From assembly GCA_030737875.1 (NCBI GenBank), contig CM060926.1, positions 320,328,922 through 320,392,921 of the forward strand: 64,000 nucleotides of DNA. The letters are read 5' to 3'. The position numbers and the translations under genes were made by a program. Below the pieces are notes generated by a model. It saw only the letters and a list, made by a program, of their open reading frames with translations. It was not told the DNA's origin and made no database searches. Source of the DNA: Allium sativum (lineage: Eukaryota > Streptophyta > Magnoliopsida > Asparagales > Amaryllidaceae). Positions 47,193 through 58,700 of this stretch are shown here, piece after piece. How positions within the stretch are numbered: the stretch's first letter is position 1; every line of letters starts with the position of its first letter.

Positions 47193-49443
47193 GAACAGAT
47201 AGGTACTGACTACTTCATATTGGTAAGATAATATTAAACTCATCAAATATGTACAAGATACCCTTTTTTTGAAACTCATTGATTTGTAACAACCAAATTT
47301 CCAACTTCGTAATCTATACATTAATGAACAAGTAGAAGTAATATGATATTACTGGATGTGTTTATAAATATCACATTGTAATTTCATAAAATACACACTA
47401 TGTTTTTTGATGAAAACTAAATAGATAGTACATTATCTTCTAGTGGATCACATTTCATCAATAATATAATTATACATAACACAATTTTTAGTTTTTCACC
47501 TATTATGCTTATGCCGAAATTCAAAATTTTCAAAATATTTCAAGTATATTCATTTCTTCATTGGCATAGATTAAGGAACACTTCAATTTCATTATATGAA
47601 AAGGTATCAATCTTTAATAATGAAACATGTCAAATATTTCAAAAATAAATTATCGGCAATAGCTAAACCAAAATTTCCGCATTGGTAGTAAGAGAAAAAC
47701 ATAATAAATTGATGATACATGTACTCATTCATAATTTAGAATATGCATCTGAATATTGAACAAAATGAAATAACAAAATTTATTCCTTATCCAAAATTTC
47801 AAATCAATATGCCTTTATATTATTTATCCATAGATAATCTAGTAAATATACCTTTAAAAGCCTTGAGTTCAAAATCATCAAACTTACAAAGAAATAAGAC
47901 AAACACGTGTCTCATTAATGTTACAGAAACGGATAATATTTAATATGCTGTGAGTAAATTACACACAATTATAATTATCAACATAATCATTATGATCAGC
48001 ATGAGTACTAAGAAAAATACCTTCATATATAATTAACAGAAAAAACCTGCAATGTCAAATAGAGACTCCAGGAATTAAACGGGTTTCTTGTTTTTATTTT
48101 TTCTTGTAAAAAGAAATTACTAGATACCCTATATTAGCAATACAAATATCAAACTCAACAAATCCTAATCACTGGAAAACAAAAGAAAATTGAACCTACA
48201 TAGTAAACTACTTGATATCGATTCACCCAAACTCAGATGAAGTTGTTTGTTCGATTGCATTGCGAAGCCAAAATCTCTGAAGCCAATTTGAAGCCCAGAA
48301 ATTGAATCACCTGTTATCTAATACGAAGTCCCCAATTCGAATCAATATCCAACATGAACGAAGCCGAAGTTCACCAGACATCGCCTCCTTTTTTCTTCTT
48401 ATGAAACAGCGAGGAAATAGAAATAAGCATATAGAGTGGGATGAAGAGACGGATTAGGTTTTTGGGGAAAAGACTGGTTAATTTACTATTTTTTTGAGCT
48501 GCAAGGTAGTGGCAACTCGCAAGAGTACCACGCCATATATAAATACCGCATATAAGAGTTTACAAAAAGCATCATCCAGATGATCACAAAATACAGCCCA
48601 ACAACTCATAAAGGAGCCAAAACAATAAACTGTACATTATATGAGCTCACCCAGGTTCCATCGTAACAACAAAAAGAGATAATACGTATATCAAACATAC
48701 AAGAAAACTAAGCAAAAAATGACCATCCATCTTTCCATCCAAGCAGCCAAGAGCCAATCATCAAGCTCCGCTATTATCTGCAATATAGTCAACAAAATTC
48801 CAGTTGTCAATGCCCATCCATTTGTAATAAAATTTCAGCACTTGAAACAAAATTGCATTCGATGATTTTGCAGTATTTTTACTATTTTTTCCCTCACACA
48901 TAAGTGTTTGACCATGTGTACCAATGTAAATAAGTGTTGCCAATAAAAAGATTATAATTATATATTTTTGGTGACACATATTTACTACAACAATACATAT
49001 TATTGTCATTAGTCTAAAACACAACTAATTGCAGGCAATTGAAAAAAAATAAGGGTTACCAGATGGCTATTATGGTGTACTGTTGTGCAACAAGAAGACA
49101 ACATATATATTGATATATATGGATTACGTAATAATAACAGGTAAAAGTAAAAGAGCAAATCAGTAAAGTAGTTCAATGACTAGACAACAATCAAAAACTT
49201 GGAAGCTATAAATTATTCTTTTGGAATTAAAGTGGATGTGAAACTCAAAAATACATCTAAGTCGGAAAAAATACCTCAAGGAATTACTAATCAAAACAAA
49301 GACATATCAAGCAAAGCCTTTACCAAGAACCAATGGTGAGTAACTTACACTTGTCCAAACATCAAAGTGAACCAATCACAAAAGAAAAAAAATACAGAAG
49401 CATGGTATGGGCTATGCAACACGCTACAGTAATAGAGAAGAAA
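47193..49443. other. Unassigned intergenic DNA
   Basis: AT-rich, with no recognised gene. It includes a copy of the ACTAGATACCCTATATTAG word (about 48120) and a TATATAAATA-like stretch near 48534. Confidence 0.35.
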
Positions 49444-49490
49444 TAAGGGTGCATTCGCAGTTAAAAAATTGGCATGCTCAAGTTTTTGGT

Positions 49491-49512
49491 GGCGTCCGAC
49501 GCGTCGGACGCC
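49491..49512. repeat. Perfect 22-bp palindrome, copy 1
   Basis: Half-site GGCGTCCGACG followed at once by its exact reverse complement; with the flanking T/A it is 24 bp (49490-49513). It is very GC-rich against an AT-rich surround. Confidence 0.97.
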
Positions 49513-49566
49513 AATAACTTTTACCCCTTCCAGATTCCACGATTCTCGAACGTTGGAAAAGTAGCT

Positions 49567-49594
49567 GTTGGCGTCCGACGCGTCGGACGCCAAC
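49567..49594. repeat. Perfect 28-bp palindrome, copy 2
   Basis: The same GGCGTCCGACG half-site and its inverse, extended by GTT/AAC to 28 bp. Its centre is 79 bp from copy 1 and it lies about 30 bp upstream of the TATA box of the Myb-like gene. Confidence 0.97.
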
Positions 49595-49624
49595 GGTTAA
49601 TTTTCCAACGTACCGATTCATCCC

Positions 49625-49632
49625 CTATAAAT
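49625..49632 (+). promoter_or_regulatory. TATA box of the Myb-like gene
   Basis: CTATAAAT followed by CCATGCACACCCC and a C-rich leader, about 190 bases before the ATG. It is the only TATA-type site between the palindromes and the coding region. Confidence 0.6.
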
Positions 49633-49816
49633 CCATGCACACCCCTCATTCTCCCCCATCCAAACCCGAAACCACCCCTCTAAACATCCAAAAACCGAAT
49701 TTTTTGAGCAATTTCATGCGTCAAAAAAGTTTTTTTTATACTGTTGTGTTTATTTTTCAATTTTCTATAACATATGTTTTTTTCGAATTTTTCTGGATTT
49801 TTTTTTGGTTATGCGG

Positions 49817-50562
49817 ATGGCTTCCTCTTCCACCTCTGCTACCTCCCAGCCATTTGCGAATTGGACGGAGGACCGAGAGTCCGCTTTCATAGATATTTGC
49901 ATTGAGTTTTAGCCGAGCGCGATACAGGCGTCAGTCACTTCTACTCGACAGTCGCGACAGTAATGAACGACCGTTTTACTATGGAGTTCACAGAAACCCA
50001 GACAAAAAAATGGGACAACTTGAAGCCCTCTTTTCGCGACTGGGACAGACTGCTAACAACACCTGATGGTGTATCGAATGCAGAGTTCGATTATCTGGAC
50101 GGTCCAGATGATTTTTGGAGTACCGGCGGTGGCAGACCATACAGACGATTTAGGAAGAACCCGTCGTTTAAGTTCCGACAGCAAGACATTATGGTCGAGG
50201 GTGCTTTGCGCAAAGATACTTGTGCGTATCCGATTCCTGATGTTGCGCCTTCTACTGCACCTGCACTTCCACCAGCTCTTGTGCCAGCTGCTTCTTTCTC
50301 CCCTACCGAAGCGGGTTACTATACTGGTTGGATGACTTCAGGCGATCCCCCTTCTGGTCAGCCATCTAGGCGCAGACAGGTAGAGCGTGCCAGCTTGTTT
50401 ATGACCGACCAGCTGAGACAGCTTGCTGCTCGTTGCTTGGAGCTTGTTCAGGGACCGGGTACGCGTGTGGAGCTTTGGGAGATTCTAACGATTTTCCACA
50501 ATGATCCACGAAATGTGGATATTGTTCAGGAGCTAACTGATAAGGGCATAAATTTATTATAG
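49817..50562 (+). pseudogene. Myb/SANT-like DNA-binding protein of a PIF/Harbinger element, one frameshift
   Basis: The protein starts MASSSTSATSQPFANWTEDR and, allowing one frame change, has about 248 residues. The N-terminal half has the spaced tryptophans of the plant Myb/SANT-like domain: NWTEDRESAFIDICIE, then KKWDNLKPSFRDW about 45 residues later. A Pro/Ala-rich middle (APSTAPALPPALVPA) and a Leu-rich C-terminus (DQLRQLAARCLELV) follow. The frame breaks in a four-T run at 49907-49910 right after CIE; one more T would join it to LAERDTG and onward, so a single-base deletion is the likely cause. The second part is open from 49906 to the stop at 50560-50562 and could start at ATG 49963, though that would lose the first helix. 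In PIF/Harbinger systems this protein helps bring the transposase to the ends. It could instead be a domesticated gene. Confidence 0.65.
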
Positions 50563-50867
50563 CAGAGTTGAGCTTATTCCCTCATCGTCGTTTATTTTAG
50601 ATTTTCATGTACTTGTTTTAATTTCAGTATTGTTGTGTTCTTTATGTTTGTATTTCTGATCGTGTACTGAAAAATGTAGTCGTTTTGTTTTATGCAATTA
50701 GTATTTAATTAATTCAAAACAATTAAGTTAACAATTAAATGTCATGCTCAAATACCCTGTTCATAGCTAAAAACACATTCCACACTCGCTACAGTACCAC
50801 GCTCACATTCCTCGCTCAAATGCCCTGCTCAAATACCACGCTCACGTTCGTTAAGAACGCACCCTAG

Positions 50868-51612
50868 CATACTGTGTGAATAAAGACTTCCAATTCATCC
50901 ATCAACCACTAGACCAGTTCTGAAAAGCGGTAAAAAGAATATTGAGATACTAAATGGAACACTAAACTATGGGTTAACATTAAAACCAAAAAAAAAAAAA
51001 AATCTATCAGTAGTCAAGTTAGCTTACACAGATTGGGGATTAGGCCCTGAAGATCTTATCAAAGATCTAAAGGTTACTGCATTTATTTAGGTGAAAACCC
51101 AATATCATGATGCTCAAAATAGCAACCATCGCTATCCAGATCTAGCACCAAATCTGAATATCGAAGCCATGTCAATACAACTATAGAAGTAATGGGGATA
51201 ATATTACTTCTTGGTGAACTATAAATCACCACAAATCAAAATCCTACAAATCAAAACACATGGGCTTGACCGGTAATTCGTTCATGAATAGATAAATAGC
51301 GAGAAACTCATCGTAAATCACATACATGTCACCTATCAGCATGGAGATATACTAACCAAATCCATTTTGGCTAGAATCTTCTTCAAATTTTGAGAAGATC
51401 TGACAGTGAAAACCATCAAAGTTGAGGAAACAAGCTCCGAACCAAAGTATAGCTTGAATCGGGAGTCTCAAGCAAGCATGAAGTCAAATCATGACCCTAA
51501 ATTAATTGAATCAAGCTTCATGAAGCAAGCTTTTCTCACTGATTGAATAAACTTTAATAATAGTCAATACCGAACGTGTATGTGTGAGAGAAAACCATAG
51601 TCGAAATAAATA
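50868..51612. other. Unassigned intergenic DNA
   Basis: No coding motif. It holds an A-run at about 50985-51001 and, near 51567, AGTCAATACCGAACGTGTAT, repeated near 52257. Confidence 0.35.
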
Positions 51613-52196
51613 GGAAAATTTTATTTGTATCCACCGTTTATATTAGTTAATCTACCCTAGATATAAGGAATACTACCTATTTTTATGGTGTGTTTAATTA
51701 ATTAAATTGATTAGTTCATCCACAATGCTTATACCATCTTCTCACGGGGTCTCTATCATCTTCTCATGGTTTCTTCTTTCTCACGGTTCGGAAATGGGAA
51801 AATGAACTTTTTTTTTGTCCGAATAAAAATACGTCTCAGCTCCATAATTAAAATATGTCCGAACTAAAATCAAAATACATATAGAAAGCAAATAAAAAAA
51901 ATGTTTTTGTTTACTTTTTTTGATTAAATTTTCAGCATCAAACGGTGTAATTTAATGCATTTCACATTGGTTTGAACTGTCGATAAGTCAAAAATTGATT
52001 TTGCATGATGACAAGAATTGCACTGAAGAACGAAGAAACAGAACAAGAGAGAACCGTAAGAAAATAGATAAAATATTCGTTGTGCGTGGATAAACTAAAC
52101 AAATTTTAAAATTTAAACAACCATAAAAATAGGTAGGAATCCTAATATGTAGGGTGGATTAACTGATAGAAATGGTGGATACAAATAAAATTTCTC
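51613..52196. mobile_element. Long-TIR DNA element, possibly Mutator-type MITE
   Basis: About 584 bp. The left ~175 bases and the right ~175 bases are imperfect inverted repeats. Left: AAATTTTATTTGTATCCACC, TTAGTTAATCTACCCTA, ACTACCTATTTTTATGG. The right end, read on the minus strand, has the same words in the same order, continuing through (T/C)ATCCAC and TT(C)TTA/CACGG. Long TIRs suggest a Mutator-like derivative. No 8-11-bp duplication was found, so the exact ends are approximate. Confidence 0.6.
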
Positions 52197-52457
52197 AACT
52201 ATACAAGGATTTCAGGAGTATTTGTGTAATTATACATATCTGTCCAATTGAATAAGTCAATACCGAACGTGTATGTGTGAGAGAGGAGGGTTATATGGCA
52301 CCCCACTTTCATGGCACCCCCGTGCACCTCAATAATAGTCATTCATTTATAATTAAATAAATTAGTAAGGGGAATGAGAGTTAGTGGAAGGGTAGAGGAA
52401 CAGGAATGTGTGGTTGAAATTGTATACCATACTTATATTTGTCAAGATATTTCATTC
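52197..52457. other. Unassigned spacer
   Basis: It contains a second copy of the AGTCAATACCGAACGTGTAT word and the pair ATGGCACCCCACTTTC / ATGGCACCCCCG. No gene. Confidence 0.35.
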
Positions 52458-52863
52458 AATGAATTCAAAGGCGGAGCTAATATTTTTATATTGCCTTGGG
52501 CTAGTATTGTACTTATGTGAATGTATAGATATTAACAAACTATATGTAAAATCTATAATATATGGATAACTTTGATTTATTTTATTCTTTTTATTCCTTT
52601 TTGGATTTTCCTCACTTTTCACAAGGTTTCCATTTTTTTATTAAATACACAACAGAGACTAGAAGATTTAAGTATAAGTTCAATGATGGACATAATACAG
52701 GAGTAAAAAAGAAACTTGCTCCCCTTAGAAGAATCAATACCAAATGTATAACTGGGTCTACTGAGTTAAGAATGAGGTATCACTATACATTATGCAAATT
52801 TTCAAATCCTGCCTGGGCTATAGCCCAGGTACCTTAACACATAGCTCCGCCCCTGAATGAATT
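52458..52863. mobile_element. hAT-like MITE with perfect 8-bp TSD
   Basis: The element is 52466-52855 (390 bp). The left end is CAAAGGCGGAGCTAATA; the right end on the minus strand is CAGGGGCGGAGCTATGTG. CAGGGGCGGAGC is a familiar plant hAT-type terminus. The duplication AATGAATT is perfect (52458-52465, 52856-52863), and 8 bp is the hAT target size. A perfect 18-bp palindrome (CCTGGGCTATAGCCCAGG) sits near the right end at about 52812-52829. No transposase coding is present. Confidence 0.85.
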
Positions 52864-53075
52864 GTATACCATACTTATATTTGTTATTTGGTCTAGTTTA
52901 TACTAGTGACTAAAGTTTCCAAGTCGGATATATTCCATCTACAAGATAATACCCCATATTGTGTTGACTATCTCCTATTATGTAATTATAAGCTGGTGCA
53001 ATATTATTAAATGAAGATCTAAGCAACTAAGAAGATGTAGAACATTAATATCATTCAGAAAACTCTATATACATA
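52864..53075. other. Spacer left of the giant-LTR element
   Basis: No gene. It starts with TTGTATACCATACTTATATTTGT, split here as TTGTATACCATAC plus TTATATTTGT, which also occurs left of the hAT-like element at about 52429. The last five bases (ACATA) should reappear beyond the right LTR, outside the window. Confidence 0.4.
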
Positions 53076-56000
53076 TGTGAAAACCCGTAACTTCCCCGTA
53101 AAGGAAAGCGTCGGATAGTTCGAGAACAAGCCACAATAGAACGCAGACGGAAGAACATTTCATTGTATATTACAACAATGCATCAGATTACAAGAATATA
53201 CAGAGTATAAATGAATATTACATTCGATAAATATCAGAGATTACAATACATTGTACAGCAGCGGAAAATAATACAATACACAACTAGAAGGAGATATACG
53301 GATACAAAGCTTTCCGGATATCGTTCCAGCTGTAAACCAGGATCCTGTGAATAAAAATCTGCAAAACCAAAACTACTAGCTGCCCGTGTCAAAATAAGGG
53401 CACCCAGAGTTTAGGTTAAAACAATAAACTCCAGGTCAGTTATGGGACTGGTTTGAGAACTAAAACAGTTAATCTTTATTTTTAAAGCTAGGTAAATCAA
53501 GGGACCACGCCGTATAACACGGAACGGGTTTCCTCCCAAGAACACCAGTGCATATAAGTAAACAGCGCAATGCTTTTCTAAAAATGAAGCTATTATAAGA
53601 CCCAGGTCCCATCACACAATGCAACGCAGCCGAGGATAGGGTTTTCCCTTATAATAGCCAAACATGCTTATTATGTTTAAAACAAATCATTTGATACTAC
53701 TATAAGTGTATAGTGTCAAAACAATTTCAAATCATAAATATCAATCATAGGCGGCATGGGTACCATATATCATGTCGCCATACTAGTTCTACAATTAAAA
53801 CCGCAAATGTCACGTATTTGGAAATTGGATTTCCATCTATGAACCGAGGCAAAAGATAGTCCTCAACCGATTCGAGACGCTCTAGCCCGTGTCTCAGGAA
53901 CAGCCGCAACTGCCCCTTGGATCCTCAGGGCCGGTCCACCGATGTGGATTATTATGCCCTTTACACTACGTCTCCCCACCCTATGGGGTGTAAGTCTGGT
54001 CCGTCAGCCGACCAGAATGCATCGGCCGAAACCGATATAACCGAGGCGCCTCGCAACAGCAACAACCACATAAGTCAAACTCGTCAGGGCGTGTAAAACC
54101 ACTGACGCCACTTCTAGCTAGAAAGAAACGCATGCCCTCCCTGACGTCCTCTCCCGTTTTTGGTTCATACCGGGTGTGAAGCTCGCGAATCAACGTTACA
54201 CAAAGCTATGCCACAAAGGCCGTGCTTTGATCATCTACCACAAGACTTTGCTTTTCAACAGAAGCCTTGATCATTTTCCACTTAGGCATGCCACATGGGT
54301 AATTTACTCTATGCGTTTGATATCCATCAATATATAACCCCTGAGCTCGTACGTCTCAGAGAAGGGCGTTAAGCAAGAGAATAAATTCTCCGCTGCCAAA
54401 CAGATATATATTTAATAGAGATCAATCACATGGACTAAAATCCAATGTCAGACACACAGTCCATTTGCAAGTCCGTTCTGGGTCTGAACGAGACCGGAGG
54501 CACCTAGTACCCCGCATATCCATCGATCTCCAAGTACGTCTGGACGATCACCAACTGTTTCCATCTTCTTGGGTGTACAGCCCAATCAAGATCATCAGTA
54601 ATCACCCAAACGACGTGAAGACTTCCGGTCTTCGACCATCGTCTTCATCTTCGACTTATCTTCGTATCAGTTATTCAGAATGGGATAAACCCGGTCTTTC
54701 TGAATAACTCGCGTATATTTTAAATAAGTGTTACACAAACACAACATACGCCTCATTCCAATTCATCAGTCACTAGCCGTAAATTAATCAAGAGAATAAT
54801 TTCCCAAATATTAACCCCGAAGGCCGAAACCAACATCAGATCAATATCCAGAAAACCATTCTGCTTGGCCAACCGACAGTTAGTTTCTAAATTTCACATT
54901 CATAGGGAAAGGTTCCCATTAATTTTATCCAAGATAAATTTCTTGAATTTATTCTTTAATCTATTTTTGAATATCAATTCAAACTAGTCGGGATTAGCGG
55001 ACCTTACCGAAGTAATCATTTATTTTAATTTCCCAATCCCAACCTATTCATCCCATGAAGTAAAACTGGTAATACTTCATATCTAACACCACGGTGTTAT
55101 CGGTAAATTCAATTACCATTTCACGTTCAAATCTAATTAAAGATTTAACTATCGCCTGGAGCAAAACTGGTGATACTCCATTTTCGATCATTTCAATCTA
55201 ATTAAAGATTCATTAAAACTCCACTTAGTTTTAATCTTCGATTGGGTTAAAGAATCAGTGTCATTTAAAACACGGTTCACGATAAACCCAAAATCACATT
55301 CCATTAATTATCGGGTTAAAGAACAAGTGTTATTTAAAATACTGTCCACGATAAACCCAAAAATCAATATCAATTCAATTCCAATTAAATATTATTTAAT
55401 TGGTACACTTTATTAAATCTAAATAAAAAGATTTAATCTTTTCTCTATTGGGTTCAAGAACAGTGTTAGTGAAGACACCATTCACGACAAACCCAAATCA
55501 CATTTGATATTCAATACAAGGCTCTGAATAGAAAATATATCGGCTTATATTCAATATCAAATTCTACGATTAACAAATGTCGTATTGGAAATAACGATAT
55601 AAATATATATCTTTCAAATTTCCATAACAACACCTGTATAATCACGAATTCGAACATCGAAATATTCCGAAGACAATTTCGATTCAAATCCACTCCAATG
55701 CAATCATTGGATATTATGGTTATTTTTAAAACCCTTTTTAAATTCAATTTATTTATTTAAAAATAAATAGAATTATAATTCTAGTTCAAAACTAGTTCAT
55801 TTCGATAAAAATCTTTGTTTATCTTTTCAAATATGGAGTTTTTCATCCCAATTCTTTCTAAATCATTTCTTATGATTTTACACAAATTATTATTATTTTT
55901 AATAATTTTATCGAGGCCTGTACAGTCGATTTCCATCAACGGTCATCGAACTGCACTTACAGCGACCTTTTTCAAATTTGATTTGGACATAATTCCGAAT

Positions 56001-56402
56001 CCAACCGTTAGATTTCTAATTTCTAATATTCGTTAGAAAGCTCTTTTCGATACGAACCCAACGGTACCGGTTTTAGGAGAATCCGACGGTCGGAGCTCCC
56101 GTAATGTCCGTTTGAAATAAATGGTCGAAATTCATGAACTGCCGCGGCGCGGCGTGTTCTATTCAGGCCATTATATTATATATATAATATATATATAATA
56201 TATTTTGTCGATTTCTATTTAAAACGAATTATATAAATAGTTTTAAATTCGTTTCAAAAGCAATTTCAACTTCCTTTTCAATTCAAATCAAAATTGAATT
56301 CTTCTTTATAAATTCGTTTTAAAATTCATTTCTATTCAATTCAAATTTCAATTCAATTTGAATTCATTTCAATTCGTTTTCAATTCAATTTGAATTCGTT
56401 TT

Positions 56403-56530
56403 CAATTCAATTCATTTCGAAATCGTTTTCAATTCAATTCATTTCGAAATCGTTTTCAATTCAATTCATTTCGAAATCGTTTTCAATTCAATTCATTTCG
56501 AAATCGTTTTCAATTCAATTCATTTCAAAA
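56403..56530. repeat. 27-bp tandem repeat, 4 exact copies plus a partial
   Basis: Unit CAATTCAATTCATTTCGAAA plus TCGTTTT starts at 56403, 56430, 56457 and 56484 without change, then a fifth degenerate copy at 56511. It follows a looser AATTCAATTTGAATTCATTT tract. Confidence 0.95.
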
Positions 56531-56656
56531 TGAATAAGATCGATATAAATATCGTTCACGCCAAAATGGCGTCAATCTAATCAACACGGCTTCATAAATT
56601 TCTATTTTCAAATATTCTATTTCAAATATTTCTTTTTCAAAATAGTTGTTATTATC

Positions 56657-56920
56657 AAAATATTTCGTTCAACACATGACCAATCTCAATGGATGAGTAC
56701 TGTCAACACATGAACCTTTGTTTTATATTGATAAAGATGTAAATTTTATTATTAAAATATTTCGTTCAACACATGACCAATCTCAATGGATGAGTACTGT
56801 CAACACATGAACCTTTGTTTTATATTGATAAAGATGTAAATTTTATTATTAAAATATTTCGTTCAACACATGACCAATCTCAATGGATGAGTACTGTCAA
56901 CACATGAACCTTTATTTTAT
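56657..56920. repeat. 97-bp tandem repeat, ~2.7 copies
   Basis: Units begin AAAATATTTCGTTCAACACA at 56657, 56754 and 56851. The first two full units are almost identical, pointing to recent expansion. Confidence 0.95.
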
Positions 56921-57821
56921 AACATTCTTTATTTTCTAAATTGGAATGAGGCCCAATCAATTACCATATAAAGTTAATTATATGGATTTTCATACAACAC
57001 ATGTATATCATAGCATTGAAAAACAATCAACCATCAACCAAAGTGCACTACACTGTATAAGCATCAAATATAGATATTCAACGCTTATAACAGCCTGTCA
57101 ATCAATCGATCGACATATTTAATCAATCAGGATGAGTGAACTTCAAATTTCATCCCAATACCCGTGTGGGGTTTCAAACAATCAAACACAGATTTTATTT
57201 GTGCACTTGGGCGATGTGTAAAAGTTATCGTCCCAATCAATGTCATTCAAATAGGTGTACATAAACAAACCATCCGGTTTGTAAATGAATATTTTATTTT
57301 ATTCACTTCACGTTAAAAATTATATTTTTAACGATAAAACATTTTATTTTATCATATGAATTTCTATTCAGTTCTTTTCTTTAAATAAAATGATATTTTT
57401 ATTTTTCTAACATATTTTAGAAAATTTCGGCGGCATAACGGCACGATACTAGAAACGGGACAAGGCCTAGCCTTATCCCCGGTCTAGTGAAGGCCCACGC
57501 CATTCACACATCAATCAAATAAATTTATTTCACCAAACAATTCAGTTTCAAATCAAATCATCTAACTAATCTATGCAACCAAACAAACAAGTCCATGGTC
57601 TGTGGACGATTGTGTCGGGTGCTACTAAGCACCGTCTGCATCCTAGTATATATATATAACTAGAAAATGAAATTGACAGGTGAGAAATTCTCACAGAGGG
57701 TTCCACTCCTTCATAGGAATTTCTGAAATTCAGAACAGTCTGGATTTGTCCGTACTTCCAACGCAGTCTGTTTCAAACGATTTTTACATTAAACATCACA
57801 TTTGTATTTCAACGCTAGACG

Positions 57822-57956
57822 GATAAAAACCACATTTTTATACTGTTCAGATATAAATAAAAATCACATTTTTATACTGTTCAAATATATAAAAAAAATA
57901 CATTTTTATACTGTTCAAATATAAATAAAAATCACATTTTTATACCGTTCAAATAT
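57822..57956. repeat. ~36-bp tandem repeat, ~4 copies
   Basis: Units of AAAATCACATTTTTATACTG followed by TTCAAATATAAAT repeat with small indels. Confidence 0.8.
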
Positions 57957-58240
57957 TTTTAAAGATCATATTTTTATTTCATAAAAATCCTATCTTTTCA
58001 GTTTTAAAAATACTGTATATTTATTTTTCAAAAACGTTTATTCTTCGAAAACAATGTATGTTTACTCTTCTACTTTAAAAACAAAGTATATTTTTCTTCT
58101 TTAAAACAATTCTACTTTTTATTTTTTAAAAACAATGCTTTCCTTGTTTTTTAAAAAAAAATTATGCTATTGTATTTTATAAAAATAATGCTATTTTCTA
58201 TCCTATAAACAATACATTGCTATTTTCTATTTTAAAGATC

Positions 58241-58264
58241 TTATTATTATTATTATTATTATTT
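58241..58264. repeat. (TTA)8 microsatellite
   Basis: An uninterrupted TTA/TAT run of about 24 bases inside the giant LTR. Confidence 0.9.
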
Positions 58265-58389
58265 TAAAAAAAACAAAGTTACATATAAAATTATATTCTG
58301 ATGTCATGTTATTAATTATAAAATGGTCAGAAATTTAAACAAGGTTGGATAAAGAAATTAAAAAAAAAACTCACTGTAGAAATTCTGGA

Positions 58390-58700
58390 CGTCGAAATGG
58401 GGCTCAGCACCTAGGGTTGGGGTTTGCGCCTCCCACAGCCATCGTGCCGACGATCCAGTGCTTCCAGGAGCTTCGTCTACGTGAGCTCGACCTTCAGCAA
58501 CCCGCCGCCCTAAACTCGATCGCCTGAGGAGGGCTAAAATCGCCCTGAGGCGGCGGCAGCTTGGGCGAACGATTTGGGTTTGAGGTGGGGGCTAGGCGTC
58601 GTTTGGGAGATTGAAGGGGGGGGCCCGTCGTTGGGGAGGTGGCGCGACCTGGCCAGGCGGCGACGGCGCCGTAGGGGTGGAGTGACGTGGTGGAAGTCGG
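58390..58700 (-). promoter_or_regulatory. GC-rich island of LTR D1
   Basis: A CGCCGCC/GGCGGCG-rich block (for example GAGGCGGCGGCAGC, GGCGGCGACGGCGCCG) within AT-rich LTR. It corresponds to islands in copies A and B. By position it may be the promoter or leader; this is inference. Confidence 0.4.

Larger units (their letters stand above)
49444..50867 (+). mobile_element. PIF/Harbinger-like element carrying only the Myb-like gene
   Basis: The element runs 49447-50864 (1418 bp). The left end reads GGGTGCATTCGCAGTTAA and the right end on the minus strand GGGTGCGTTCTTAACGAA: short imperfect inverted repeats with GGGTGC termini. The flanks are TAA (left) and TAG (right), close to the TAA/TTA duplication of PIF/Harbinger. 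It carries a Myb/SANT-like gene, which in autonomous PIF/Harbinger elements accompanies the transposase; no transposase is present. CATGCTCAAG / CATGCTCAAA words occur subterminally on both sides. Class assignment is inference from ends, target and gene content. Confidence 0.65.

Noticed and set aside
48708..48777. A minus-strand stretch after a TTGCAG acceptor-like site, considered as a terminal exon.
   Set aside because: Translation gives a short unremarkable peptide and no matching upstream exons were found.
53981..54193. A ~70-codon minus-strand frame also seen at 61610-61822 and, in part, in LTR copy A (4589-4855).
   Set aside because: D1 and D2 are near-identical LTRs, so sharing is expected. 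Against copy A there are one-base indels that change the frame, and copy B has a stop; this is DNA conservation, not protein conservation.
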